Assembly: GCA_938036835.1 (NCBI GenBank)
Contig: CALHWB010000014.1
Location: forward strand, 1 to 24,600
Length of the DNA stretch: 24,600 bases
Direction: 5' to 3'
Source: an uncultured Propionibacterium sp.
GTDB taxonomy: Bacteria > Actinomycetota > Actinomycetes > Propionibacteriales > Propionibacteriaceae
Part shown: positions 15,605 through 21,592 of the stretch, in pieces
Layout of the letters: every line of letters starts with the position of its first letter
How positions within the stretch are numbered: position 1 is the first letter of the stretch
Translations under genes and position numbers: made by a program
Notes under the pieces: model-generated
Database searches by the model: none
Seen by the model: the letters and a program-made list of their open reading frames with translations, nothing else
Told to the model about the DNA's origin: nothing

Positions 15605-16819
15605 ATGAGCTACCGGATACGCACCCTGAACTCGATCAGCGCACGTGGCCTGGGCCGGCTACCCAAGGACTTCCAGGTGGGTGGGGATGTGGATTCCCCG
15701 GATGCCCTGCTGGTGCGTTCGGCGGATCTGCACAAGCACCCGATCCCAGACACGGTGCTGGCCGTCGGCCGGGCCGGGGCGGGCACGAACAACATCCCGG
15801 TGACCGATCTCAGCGACCGGGGCGTGGTGGTGTTCAACACCCCCGGCGCGAACGCCAATGCGGTCAAGGAACTGGTGCTGGCCGGTCTGCTGCTGTCCGC
15901 GCGCAACCTGGTGCCCGCCCTGGCCTTCGCGCGCAACCTGAGCGGCGCGGACACCGAGATCGATGCCGGGGTCGAGCAGGGCAAGAAACAGTTCGTCGGA
16001 TTCGAACTGCCCGGGCGGACGCTGGGCGTGATCGGGCTTGGCGAGGTCGGCGTTCAGGTGGCAAACGCCGCGCTGGAACTGGGCATGAAGGTGCTCGGCT
16101 ACGACCCGGCCATCACCATCCGGCATGCCTGGCAGCTTTCGGCCCGGGTGGAACGGGCCGCCGCCATCGAGGAGGTCTGCAAGAAGGCCGATGCGATCAC
16201 GCTGCACGTGCCGCTGATCGAAACCACCAGGCATCTGATCAACGCGGAACGACTGGCCTTGATGAAGACCCGCGCGGTGGTGCTCAACTTCGCGCGGGCC
16301 GGCATCGTCGATGCGGAAGCGGTGACGGCGGCCCTGGACACCGGCCGGATCCGCGGCTATGTCTGCGATTTTCCCAGTGCCACACTGCTCGGGCATCCCA
16401 AGGTGGTGGCGCTGCCGCATCTGGGCGCATCGACCGTCGAAGCCGAGGACAATTGCGCCGTGATGGCCGCCGAGGCGCTGCGCGACTTCCTGCTGAACGG
16501 CAACATCACCAATTCGGTGAACTTCCCCAACGCCAGCCTGGTTCGCGAACCCGGCACCGCCCGGCTGGTCATCGCCAATCGCAATGTGCCCAATATGGTG
16601 GCCGAGATCTCGAAGCTAATCGGCTCTGCCGGTCTGAACATCACCAACCTGTTGAACAAATCCCGCGGCGGACTGGCCTGGACGATGATCGACACCGCCA
16701 CCGGGATTCCCGCCGAGGTACCCGGGCTGATTGCCGCGATCGATGGCGTGCTAAGCGTCCGGGTGCTCGAACCGGCGATGGACTGCGCGCCCGGCGCGCA
16801 CCCGCACTCAACCCGTTGA
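15605..16819 (+). CDS. serA: 3-phosphoglycerate dehydrogenase (short ACT-domain type)
   Basis: The 404-residue protein is a D-2-hydroxyacid dehydrogenase with GLGEVG (144-149) for NAD, catalytic Arg231 in NFARAGIVD and His272 in PHLGAST, then NSVNFP (303-308) and a C-terminal ACT domain (about 319-390) for likely serine feedback. It lacks the extra ASB domain of mycobacterial SerA and resembles the short type found in Clostridia and Bacteroidetes. The catalytic Glu of DVFxxEP seems absent: the matching stretch is CDFPSATLL. It oxidises 3-phosphoglycerate to 3-phosphohydroxypyruvate, the first step before SerC. GAGGAG overlaps the serC stop and serves ATG 15605. Its 3' end overlaps the convergent lrp gene by 12 bases. 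Confidence 0.92.
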   Translation: MSYRIRTLNSISARGLGRLPKDFQVGGDVDSPDALLVRSADLHKHPIPDTVLAVGRAGAGTNNIPVTDLSDRGVVVFNTPGANANAVKELVLAGLLLSARNLVPALAFARNLSGADTEIDAGVEQGKKQFVGFELPGRTLGVIGLGEVGVQVANAALELGMKVLGYDPAITIRHAWQLSARVERAAAIEEVCKKADAITLHVPLIETTRHLINAERLALMKTRAVVLNFARAGIVDAEAVTAALDTGRIRGYVCDFPSATLLGHPKVVALPHLGASTVEAEDNCAVMAAEALRDFLLNGNITNSVNFPNASLVREPGTARLVIANRNVPNMVAEISKLIGSAGLNITNLLNKSRGGLAWTMIDTATGIPAEVPGLIAAIDGVLSVRVLEPAMDCAPGAHPHSTR

Positions 16820-17296
16820 CTGCGGCGGTAGGCCGGCGGCCGCCTGTAGCAGCGGAAGCTGCTTGTTGTGGAAGTGGGTGCGCAAGACGATGGCGGTGTG
16901 GGTTCTGGTGACGGTTCGAGTGCCCACGATCAGGTCGAAGACGCGCTGCAGGTCATCATTGGACCGGGCAACCAGCCGCAACAGCAGGTCGCTCTCGCCG
17001 GCGATGGTATAGAGGTCGAGCACTTCGGGAATCTTGCCGAGAGCGGCCACGGCCGTCTGGTAGCCGACGGACTGGTCGATCTCGGCCTGGCAGATGGCGG
17101 TCACCGGATAACCGAGGGCCGCCGGTTCGAGCACCGGCTGGATGCTGTGGATCACGCCGCGGTCATGCAATCGGTCGAGGCGAGCCTGGATCGTCTGGCG
17201 GGCAACCCCGATCCGGCGAGCGGCCTCCAAGATGCTGATACCCGGTTCGGCCGCGATCAGCGAGACAACGGCGGCATCCAACTGGTCAACGCTCAC
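16808..17296 (-). CDS. Lrp/AsnC family transcriptional regulator
   Basis: The 162-residue protein has an N-terminal winged-helix HTH (about 3-60, with ISILEAARRIGVARQTIQAR) and a C-terminal RAM/AsnC effector-binding domain (about 65-150, with IAGESDLLLRLVA). This is the standard feast/famine architecture; such proteins bind amino acids and form dimers to octamers. It is divergent from a LysE/RhtB exporter, the classical arrangement in which the regulator senses an amino acid and turns on its export, as in Lrp-brnFE of Corynebacterium. The GTG start at 17296 has no Shine-Dalgarno site; TAGCCT lies six bases upstream and is preceded by TGT (extended -10), implying a leaderless mRNA. The effector is not predictable. 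Confidence 0.92.
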   Translation of the reverse strand: MSVDQLDAAVVSLIAAEPGISILEAARRIGVARQTIQARLDRLHDRGVIHSIQPVLEPAALGYPVTAICQAEIDQSVGYQTAVAALGKIPEVLDLYTIAGESDLLLRLVARSNDDLQRVFDLIVGTRTVTRTHTAIVLRTHFHNKQLPLLQAAAGLPPQSTG

Positions 17297-17302
17297 CGCA
17301 TC

Positions 17303-17311
17303 AGGCTAACA
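17303..17311 (-). promoter_or_regulatory. Extended -10 promoter (TGT-TAGCCT) for lrp
   Basis: TAGCCT at 17308-17303 is preceded by TGT and followed by six bases and GTG 17296, giving a leaderless start. A CAGTTTG box (17310-17316), matching the operator half sites, overlaps it and would permit autorepression. Confidence 0.6.
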
Positions 17312-17336
17312 GTTTGCAAAGGCCTGACGCCTTAAA

Positions 17337-17364
17337 GGTCAACAAACTGTACATTTTGTCAACC
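17337..17364. promoter_or_regulatory. Candidate Lrp-type operator between lrp and lysE
   Basis: An AT-rich 28-bp imperfect palindrome (22 of 28 positions symmetrical) is centred on GTAC, with core ACAAAcTGTACAtTTTGT at 17342-17359. The box GTCAACAAACTG (17338-17349) is repeated as GTCAACCAAACTG (17358-17370), two helical turns away, and an inverted CAGTTTG sits at 17310-17316. AT-rich repeats on one DNA face suit Lrp/AsnC oligomers. Confidence 0.6.
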
Positions 17365-17378
17365 AAACTGCCGACCGG

Positions 17379-17407
17379 TTGCAGTGCTCCTCGGAGGTCA
17401 TTAGCGT
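17379..17407 (+). promoter_or_regulatory. Promoter for the lysE-type exporter
   Basis: TTGCAG (17379-17384), a 17-bp spacer and TAGCGT (17402-17407) form a good sigma70-like promoter directed at the exporter, with transcription starting near 17414. It lies just beside the palindromic operator, placed for control by the divergent Lrp protein. Confidence 0.55.
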
Positions 17408-17432
17408 TCCGCTGCGTGGTCGTCGCGATACA

Positions 17433-17447
17433 GGGAGGTGACCGGTG
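17433..17447 (+). promoter_or_regulatory. Shine-Dalgarno site with in-frame GTG upstream of lysE
   Basis: GGGAGG (17433-17438) is six bases before GTG 17445, in frame with the exporter. Starting there adds 39 Pro/Gly/Arg/Asp-rich residues before the conserved N-terminus. It competes with ATG 17562, which has only a weak ribosome site. Confidence 0.4.
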
Positions 17448-17561
17448 GCGGGCAGCCCGGACGATGACGGCCCCCGCAGGCCATCGGCCGGGCCGGCCCC
17501 GTTGGCCGGATCGGGACGATTGGCCGGTCGTCGCAGGGGAGCAGCCGATCGGGGCGCGGTC

Positions 17562-18194
17562 ATGATCCCCGCACAGTTCGGGCCATATCTGGCGATGGTC
17601 GTCGTGCTGACCCTCGCTCCCGGACCCGACATGGCCCTGGTGCTGAAGAACGGCATTCGTGGCGGCAGCCGGGCTGCTTGGTGGACGGGCCTGGGCTGTT
17701 GCCTGGGCCTGACCGGCTGGGCGGCCTGTTCCGCCCTCGGCCTGGCTGCCGTGCTGGCCGCTTCGGGAATCGCGTTCTCGGTTGTCCGCATGGCCGGCGC
17801 GATCTATCTGAGCTATCTCGGCGCGAGATCGCTGTGGCATGCCCGTCAGGGGACCGCCTTCCCGGCGGGCGGCGAGGCCCCCGCGTCCGGCATGGCCGTC
17901 AGGACGGCGTTCCGGCAAGGCCTGATCAGCAATCTACTGAACCCGAAGATCGTCGTCATCTTCCTGACCCTCATTCCCCAGTTCGTGTCGCCCGGCGAAC
18001 CGCCCCTGGCCACCACCGCGATCCTGGCCGGCACCTTCCTGGCCTACTCGGTGCTCTGGTGGCGGGTGTTCTCTCTAGCCGTCGGGCACTTCGGCCGGCT
18101 GCTCGCCCGGCGAGCCGTGCGCGCCTGGATCGAATGCCTGACCGGGCTGGTGCTCATCGGCCTGGGGATCCGGGTCGGGCTCGTCAGCCCCTGA
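17562..18194 (+). CDS. LysE/RhtB family amino-acid exporter
   Basis: The 210-residue integral membrane protein has about six hydrophobic segments and the family hallmarks: LTLAPGPDMALVLKNGIRGG (residues 16-35) and a conserved NLLNPKIVVIFLTLIPQF block after the central loop. These proteins export amino acids or homoserine lactones by proton exchange in the cytoplasmic membrane. Adjacency to a divergent Lrp-type regulator suggests induction by its substrate, which cannot be read from sequence. ATG 17562 was chosen because it gives the normal family N-terminus; a GTG at 17445 with a better Shine-Dalgarno site would add 39 residues. It ends 132 bp from the convergent rplI, with a strong hairpin between. 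Confidence 0.9.
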   Translation: MIPAQFGPYLAMVVVLTLAPGPDMALVLKNGIRGGSRAAWWTGLGCCLGLTGWAACSALGLAAVLAASGIAFSVVRMAGAIYLSYLGARSLWHARQGTAFPAGGEAPASGMAVRTAFRQGLISNLLNPKIVVIFLTLIPQFVSPGEPPLATTAILAGTFLAYSVLWWRVFSLAVGHFGRLLARRAVRAWIECLTGLVLIGLGIRVGLVSP

Positions 18195-18263
18195 GCCGGC
18201 CACAAGACAGCCGCCGGCCATCTTCGCACCGCTCACCGGCTGCCGCCGGGCCGGGTACCGCGG

Positions 18264-18314
18264 AGCAGCCAGCGGCCGCATGCTCCGGGTTCGGGGCTGC
18301 GGCCGCTGGCTGCT
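18264..18314. terminator. Long-stem hairpin between convergent lysE and rplI
   Basis: AGCAGCCAGCGGCCGC (18264-18279) pairs perfectly with GCGGCCGCTGGCTGCT (18299-18314), a 16-bp stem with a 19-nt loop. It lies 12 bases after the rplI stop and about 70 after the lysE stop. No T-tract is present. It is probably the shared terminator of both units. Confidence 0.75.
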
Positions 18315-18326
18315 AGCTGGGCGTAC

Positions 18327-18773
18327 TCAGGCGCCGGTCACCTCGACGGGTACGTGGGCGGTCACCGCGTCGGTGAGCTTCACGGCCACGGTGTGGGCGC
18401 CGATGGTCTTGATCGGTTTAGCGGCCCTGATGGCCCGCTTGTCGATGGCCGGGCCGCCGGCCCTCTTGATCGCCTGGGCGACGATATTGCTGGTAACCGC
18501 GCCGTACAGCTTGCCGGTGGCGTCCGCCCGAACCGGCACCCGCACCTGCAAGCCCTCAAGCTGGGTGCGCAATTCGGCGGCATGCTCGTTGTCGCGGATC
18601 TGCCTGGCGGCGCGCGCCCGCCGAATGCCCTCGATCTGTTTGGCGGTGCCGCGGTTGTAGACGATGGCAAAGCCACGCGGCAGCAGGTAGTTGCGCCCGT
18701 AACCATCCTTCACCTCGACGACATCGCCGGCGATCCCCAGGTTGCCCACGCTGGCGGTGAGAATGAGCTTCAT
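18327..18773 (-). CDS. rplI: 50S ribosomal protein L9
   Basis: The 148-residue protein starts MKLILTASVGNLGIAGDVVE and carries the L9 signature around GYGRNYLLPRGFA (about 24-36), a long central helix rich in Arg, Ala and Glu, and the C-terminal rRNA-binding domain. It binds 23S rRNA at the base of the L1 stalk. The start at 18773 was chosen because AGGAGG lies just upstream and it gives the family N-terminus; the open frame continues upstream to 18851 only as shadow. It is the last gene of the rpsF-ssb-rpsR-rplI unit and follows rpsR by 13 bases. Confidence 0.97.
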   Translation of the reverse strand: MKLILTASVGNLGIAGDVVEVKDGYGRNYLLPRGFAIVYNRGTAKQIEGIRRARAARQIRDNEHAAELRTQLEGLQVRVPVRADATGKLYGAVTSNIVAQAIKRAGGPAIDKRAIRAAKPIKTIGAHTVAVKLTDAVTAHVPVEVTGA

Positions 18774-18786
18774 GGTTCCTCCTGCC

Positions 18787-19026
18787 TCAGCGGGTGCTCG
18801 TGGTGTAGGGCAGCAGCGCCAGTTCGCGCGCGTTCTTGACCGCGATCGCAATCTTGCGTTGATCCTGGACGCTCAGCCCGGTGACCCGGCGGGCCCGGAT
18901 CTTGCCGCGCTCGGAGATGAACTTGCGCAGCAGAGCGGTGTCCTTGTAGTCGATATTGCCGACGCGGACCGCCTTGACGGGGACGATCTTGCGCTTGTTC
19001 AGCGGCTTGCGCTGAGGACCGGCCAT
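18787..19026 (-). CDS. rpsR: 30S ribosomal protein S18
   Basis: The 79-residue protein has the S18 core: IDYKDTALLRKFISERGKI (about 25-43), RRVTGLSVQDQRKIAIAVKN (46-65) and a C-terminal LALLPYT. Three basic residues in the N-terminal KPLNKRK region contact 16S rRNA; S18 pairs with S6 on the platform of the small subunit. AAGGAG precedes ATG 19026 at normal distance. No zinc-binding cysteines are present, so this is the C-minus form. It lies between ssb and rplI in the standard order. Confidence 0.97.
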   Translation of the reverse strand: MAGPQRKPLNKRKIVPVKAVRVGNIDYKDTALLRKFISERGKIRARRVTGLSVQDQRKIAIAVKNARELALLPYTTSTR

Positions 19027-19127
19027 TGTGGTGCTCCTTATAACTAGTGGGGTCGCCCCCGAAGCCCGGCTCGACGCCGGAATGTGCCTTGTGAATCTGG
19101 GTTAGGTTGGGACATCGGGCGTCCGGA

Positions 19128-19628
19128 TCAAAACGGCGGCTCGTCGCTTTGCGCGCTGGCCCATGGATCGTTGGCGGGACCGCGGTTCGACGATTGCGTC
19201 CCACCGGCCGACCAATTGTCACCACCGCTATTGCCGCCCTGCCAGCTGCCGCCGCCGGAACCGGAGGTGGTCCGGGTGACCTTGGCGGTGGCATAGCGCA
19301 GGGATGGGCCGATCTCCTCGACGTCCACCTCGAAGACCGTGCGGCGATTGCCCTCCCGGTCGTCGTAGCTGCGCGAGCGCAGCCGGCCCTGGACGATGAC
19401 GCGCATGCCCTTGGCGAGGGTCTCGGCCACGTTCTCGGCCGCCTGACGCCAGATCGCGCAGTTCAGGAACATGGTGTCCCCATCGCGCCACTCGTTGTTC
19501 TGGCGATCGAAGGTGCGCGGGGTCGAAGCAACGGTGAAGTTGGCTACCGCCGCCCCGGATGGGGTGAAGCGCAGCTCGGGGTCTCCGGTCAGATTGCCGA
19601 TCAGCGTGATCTGGGTATCGCCTGCCAT
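19128..19628 (-). CDS. ssb: Single-stranded DNA-binding protein
   Basis: The 166-residue protein has an OB-fold domain (about 1-112) starting MAGDTQITLIGNLTGDPELR, with FTVAS and WRDGDTMFLNCAIWRQAAEN typical of actinobacterial SSB. A Gly/Ser/Asn-rich linker follows, and the acidic tip SDEPPF ends the protein, the site that recruits other replication and repair proteins. GGAGG precedes ATG 19628. It sits between rpsF and rpsR, the usual location of the essential ssb copy. Gaps on both sides (132 and 101 bp) are larger than within typical operons and include a hairpin at 19699-19734. Confidence 0.96.
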   Translation of the reverse strand: MAGDTQITLIGNLTGDPELRFTPSGAAVANFTVASTPRTFDRQNNEWRDGDTMFLNCAIWRQAAENVAETLAKGMRVIVQGRLRSRSYDDREGNRRTVFEVDVEEIGPSLRYATAKVTRTTSGSGGGSWQGGNSGGDNWSAGGTQSSNRGPANDPWASAQSDEPPF

Positions 19629-19698
19629 GGTTTCCTCCGTTACGAGTGGTTATCGCGTTCGATGTGTCTCCGGTATGAGTGCCGCCCGCGGTCAGCCG

Positions 19699-19734
19699 CG
19701 ATCGGTGGCCGATTCGCCGGCCGGACACCGATCG
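19699..19734 (-). terminator. Hairpin in the rpsF-ssb gap
   Basis: CGATCGGTG (19699-19707) and CACCGATCG (19726-19734) pair perfectly, and the interior GCCG/CGGC can extend the stem with a bulge. It follows the rpsF coding sequence on the minus strand and has no T-tract. It may be an attenuator or processing site that sets the rpsF to ssb ratio. Confidence 0.4.
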
Positions 19735-19760
19735 TGGACGCCGACGGCGAACTCGGCAAC

Positions 19761-20048
19761 CTACTTGTCGGTACGCATCACCTTGGTGCGCATGATCTGC
19801 TCGTCGATCGTCATCAACCGATCCATTTCGCGCACCACATCGGCGGGCGAGGTAACGTTGAGGACGGCGTAGATGCCCTCGGGCTTCTTGTTTATCTCGA
19901 AGGCCATCCGGCGCTTACCCCAGATGTCCTGTCCGTTAACGGTGCCACCGCCATCGGCGATGACCGAAAGATGCTTCTCCAGTAGGGCGGGCACCTGACG
20001 CTCGTCGACGTCCGGGTCGATGATGACCATGATCTCGTACTTGCGCAT
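19761..20048 (-). CDS. rpsF: 30S ribosomal protein S6
   Basis: The 95-residue protein starts MRKYEIMVIIDPDVDE and includes WGKRRMAFEINKKPEGIYAV, the standard S6 ferredoxin-like fold, ending in LMTIDEQIMRTKVMRTDK. The length is normal. The start at 20048 is preceded by AAGGAGG and matches the family; the open frame to 20144 is leader sequence. S6 binds S18 in the 30S platform. It is first in the rpsF-ssb-rpsR-rplI unit and has a leader of about 98 nt with an 8-bp hairpin. Confidence 0.97.
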   Translation of the reverse strand: MRKYEIMVIIDPDVDERQVPALLEKHLSVIADGGGTVNGQDIWGKRRMAFEINKKPEGIYAVLNVTSPADVVREMDRLMTIDEQIMRTKVMRTDK

Positions 20049-20078
20049 ACGCTGACTCCACCTCCTTCGGACTACACG

Positions 20079-20099
20079 GCCATGGGCGTCTCCCATGGC
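20079..20099 (-). promoter_or_regulatory. Leader hairpin of the rpsF operon
   Basis: GCCATGGG (20079-20086) and CCCATGGC (20092-20099) form a perfect 8-bp stem with a 5-nt loop, within the predicted rpsF 5' leader. On the transcript, CCG-containing sequence (GGCCGTG, then GTCCGAAGGAGG) follows. In other bacteria the S6:S18 complex represses its mRNA through a leader structure containing a CCG element, so this is a candidate site. Confidence 0.45.
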
Positions 20100-20152
20100 A
20101 GGAGGGCGAATGCCTGTATCGGATGGGCTACCGCCCGCCGACACAGGCGACG

Positions 20153-20181
20153 AGTCTACCTGCCCACCGCCGGGTTGTCGA
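20153..20181 (-). promoter_or_regulatory. Promoter of the rpsF-ssb-rpsR-rplI unit
   Basis: On the minus strand TCGACA (20181-20176, one mismatch to TTGACA), a 17-bp spacer and TAGACT (20158-20153) make a good housekeeping promoter. Transcription would start near 20146, leaving a leader of about 98 nt before rpsF. Confidence 0.65.
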
Positions 20182-20291
20182 AGCCGGCCGGCGACGAAAC
20201 CACCCGGCAGCCCCTGGCCGCGGCCCGGCTGGCCCGGTACGGAACGCGCGCTCGAATCGGTCGATTGCCGGGCCCGGGCGAGCCGGTCGAT

Positions 20292-20687
20292 TCAGCGGGG
20301 CGGCCCCGGGATCAGCACCTGGCCATCCCGGACCCAACCCAGCAGGCCACCGGCCAGGGCGTAGGCCGTCAGGCCGGCGTCCCGCAGCAGGTGGGCGATC
20401 GCCGAGGCATGCGCCGGGGTCGTCGAGACCACCACGATCGCCTTCTCCTGCGTTGCCGGATCGAGCATCGCCAGCGGGTCGTGTCCCCAGATGGCGTTCG
20501 TGGGGTCGGCCTGCAGATCGGTGATGGCGATCAGCCGGGCCCCCGGGATATGACCGGCCTCGTATTCGCGCCGGGCCCGCACATCGATTATCACCCCGCC
20601 CGCAGCGAGCAGACCGAGCGCGTCCGGCACCGAAAGTGTGGTTTCGCCGGCCCCACCGCCGTGCCCGAACAGCTTTCGCAAACCCAT
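20292..20687 (-). CDS. Rhodanese-fold protein without catalytic cysteine
   Basis: The 131-residue protein is a single rhodanese-like domain: IIDVRARREYEAGHIPGARL (33-52) is the standard opening and LAGGLLGWVRDG (111-122) the closing block. The active-site loop, normally C-R-x-G-x-R-S, reads S-T-T-P-A-H-A-S at 88-95, so the sulfur-carrying cysteine is replaced by serine and the arginine is lost. Sulfurtransferase activity is therefore unlikely; non-catalytic rhodanese domains serve as binding or regulatory modules. There is no signal peptide. No Shine-Dalgarno site precedes ATG 20687; TGGGAT six bases upstream, preceded by TGA, is an imperfect leaderless-type signal. It stands alone between argO and the rpsF promoter. 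Confidence 0.8.
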   Translation of the reverse strand: MGLRKLFGHGGGAGETTLSVPDALGLLAAGGVIIDVRARREYEAGHIPGARLIAITDLQADPTNAIWGHDPLAMLDPATQEKAIVVVSTTPAHASAIAHLLRDAGLTAYALAGGLLGWVRDGQVLIPGPPR

Positions 20688-20891
20688 GGCAACATCCCAT
20701 CACGATCGCCCCGGGCTCGACCAGTGGGTCTGCCGGCCGGCGCCCGGACTGGGCCAACGGCCTCGCCGGTGGTTACCGGTGGGCTGGGAACCGATCTGCC
20801 GGGTCTCGGGGCGCCGGCTGAAACACGCCATTCCTGCGATCGCCGCCGCGCGCCACCCGATAAGCGGGAACCCCGCCCACCGGCCGGCTGA

Positions 20892-20908
20892 CCGGCCTGA
20901 TCGGCCGG
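20892..20908 (-). terminator. Hairpin downstream of argO
   Basis: CCGGCC (20892-20897) and GGCCGG (20903-20908) form a 6-bp stem with a TGATC loop directly after the argO stop. No T-tract is present. It is a likely terminator. The remaining 20688-20891 holds nothing else that I can support. Confidence 0.4.
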
Positions 20909-20913
20909 GACGG

Positions 20914-21507
20914 CTACAGCGTGACCAGCCGAATCGCGATGGCCACCATGATCGCCGCGATCACCAGGTCTATCACCTGCCAGACCCGCGGCCTGGCCAG
21001 GGGCCCGGCTAGGCCGCGGGCCCCGAAACCGAGCCCGAGGAACCAGGTGATGCTGGCCAACCCGGCACCCGACGCGAACCACCAGCGCTGCGGCCCATAC
21101 TGGTTGGCGATATTGCCGAGCATGATCACGGTGTCCAGATAGACATGCGGGTTCAACCAGGTGAGCGCCAGCGTGGTGACCAGCACCGAACGAGCCGAGC
21201 GCCGGTCCGGATCGACCGCCAGGGCCTTGGGGCGCAGCGCCGAACGCGCCGAACTGGCTGCAAAACAGCCCAGGTAGATAGCGCCTGCCCATTTGAACAC
21301 CGTCAACGCCACCGGATGGGCGGTGATGAGCGCGCCCATGCCGAGCACCCCGGCCACGATCAACGCCAGATCGCTCAGGGCACAGATCGCCACCACCGCG
21401 CCGGCATGTTCACGACGGATACCCTGCCGCAGGACGAAGGCGTTCTGCGCGCCGATGGCGATGATCAGCGACCAGCCGGTCAGCAGACCGCCGAGCAACT
21501 GCGCCAT
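20914..21507 (-). CDS. LysE/ArgO family amino-acid transporter
   Basis: The 197-residue membrane protein has about five or six hydrophobic segments. The hallmark IAIGAQNAFVLRQGIRREH (about 16-34) near the N-terminus matches the LysE/ArgO branch that exports lysine and arginine, and TWLNPHVYLDTVIMLG (about 128-143) is the second conserved block. This is a different branch from the RhtB-type exporter at 17562-18194. The start at 21507 was chosen because GGAAAGGA precedes it and it matches the family; the open frame continues to 21672 as shadow. It is divergent from the isochorismatase-like gene with an 85-bp gap. No ArgP/LysG regulator is next to it. Confidence 0.92.
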   Translation of the reverse strand: MAQLLGGLLTGWSLIIAIGAQNAFVLRQGIRREHAGAVVAICALSDLALIVAGVLGMGALITAHPVALTVFKWAGAIYLGCFAASSARSALRPKALAVDPDRRSARSVLVTTLALTWLNPHVYLDTVIMLGNIANQYGPQRWWFASGAGLASITWFLGLGFGARGLAGPLARPRVWQVIDLVIAAIMVAIAIRLVTL

Positions 21508-21580
21508 CCGGGTCCTTTCCAAACGGGCCGGCCGTGGGCGGCCGCGACAGCCTCCCGGCTCATTCTGCCGGATCGGCAAG

Positions 21581-21586
21581 TAGACT
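21581..21586 (+). promoter_or_regulatory. Leaderless-type -10 element (TAGACT)
   Basis: TAGACT at 21581-21586 is followed by CCCCAC and ATG 21593. There is no Shine-Dalgarno site. The hexamer is identical to the -10 of the rpsF promoter in this window, which supports it as a real promoter element. Confidence 0.6.
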
Positions 21587-21592
21587 CCCCAC

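Noticed and set aside
20182..20291. Several GC palindromes (such as CCGGGCCCGG) after the rhodanese gene
   Set aside because: They are short and expected in this base composition; none forms a clearly better hairpin than background.
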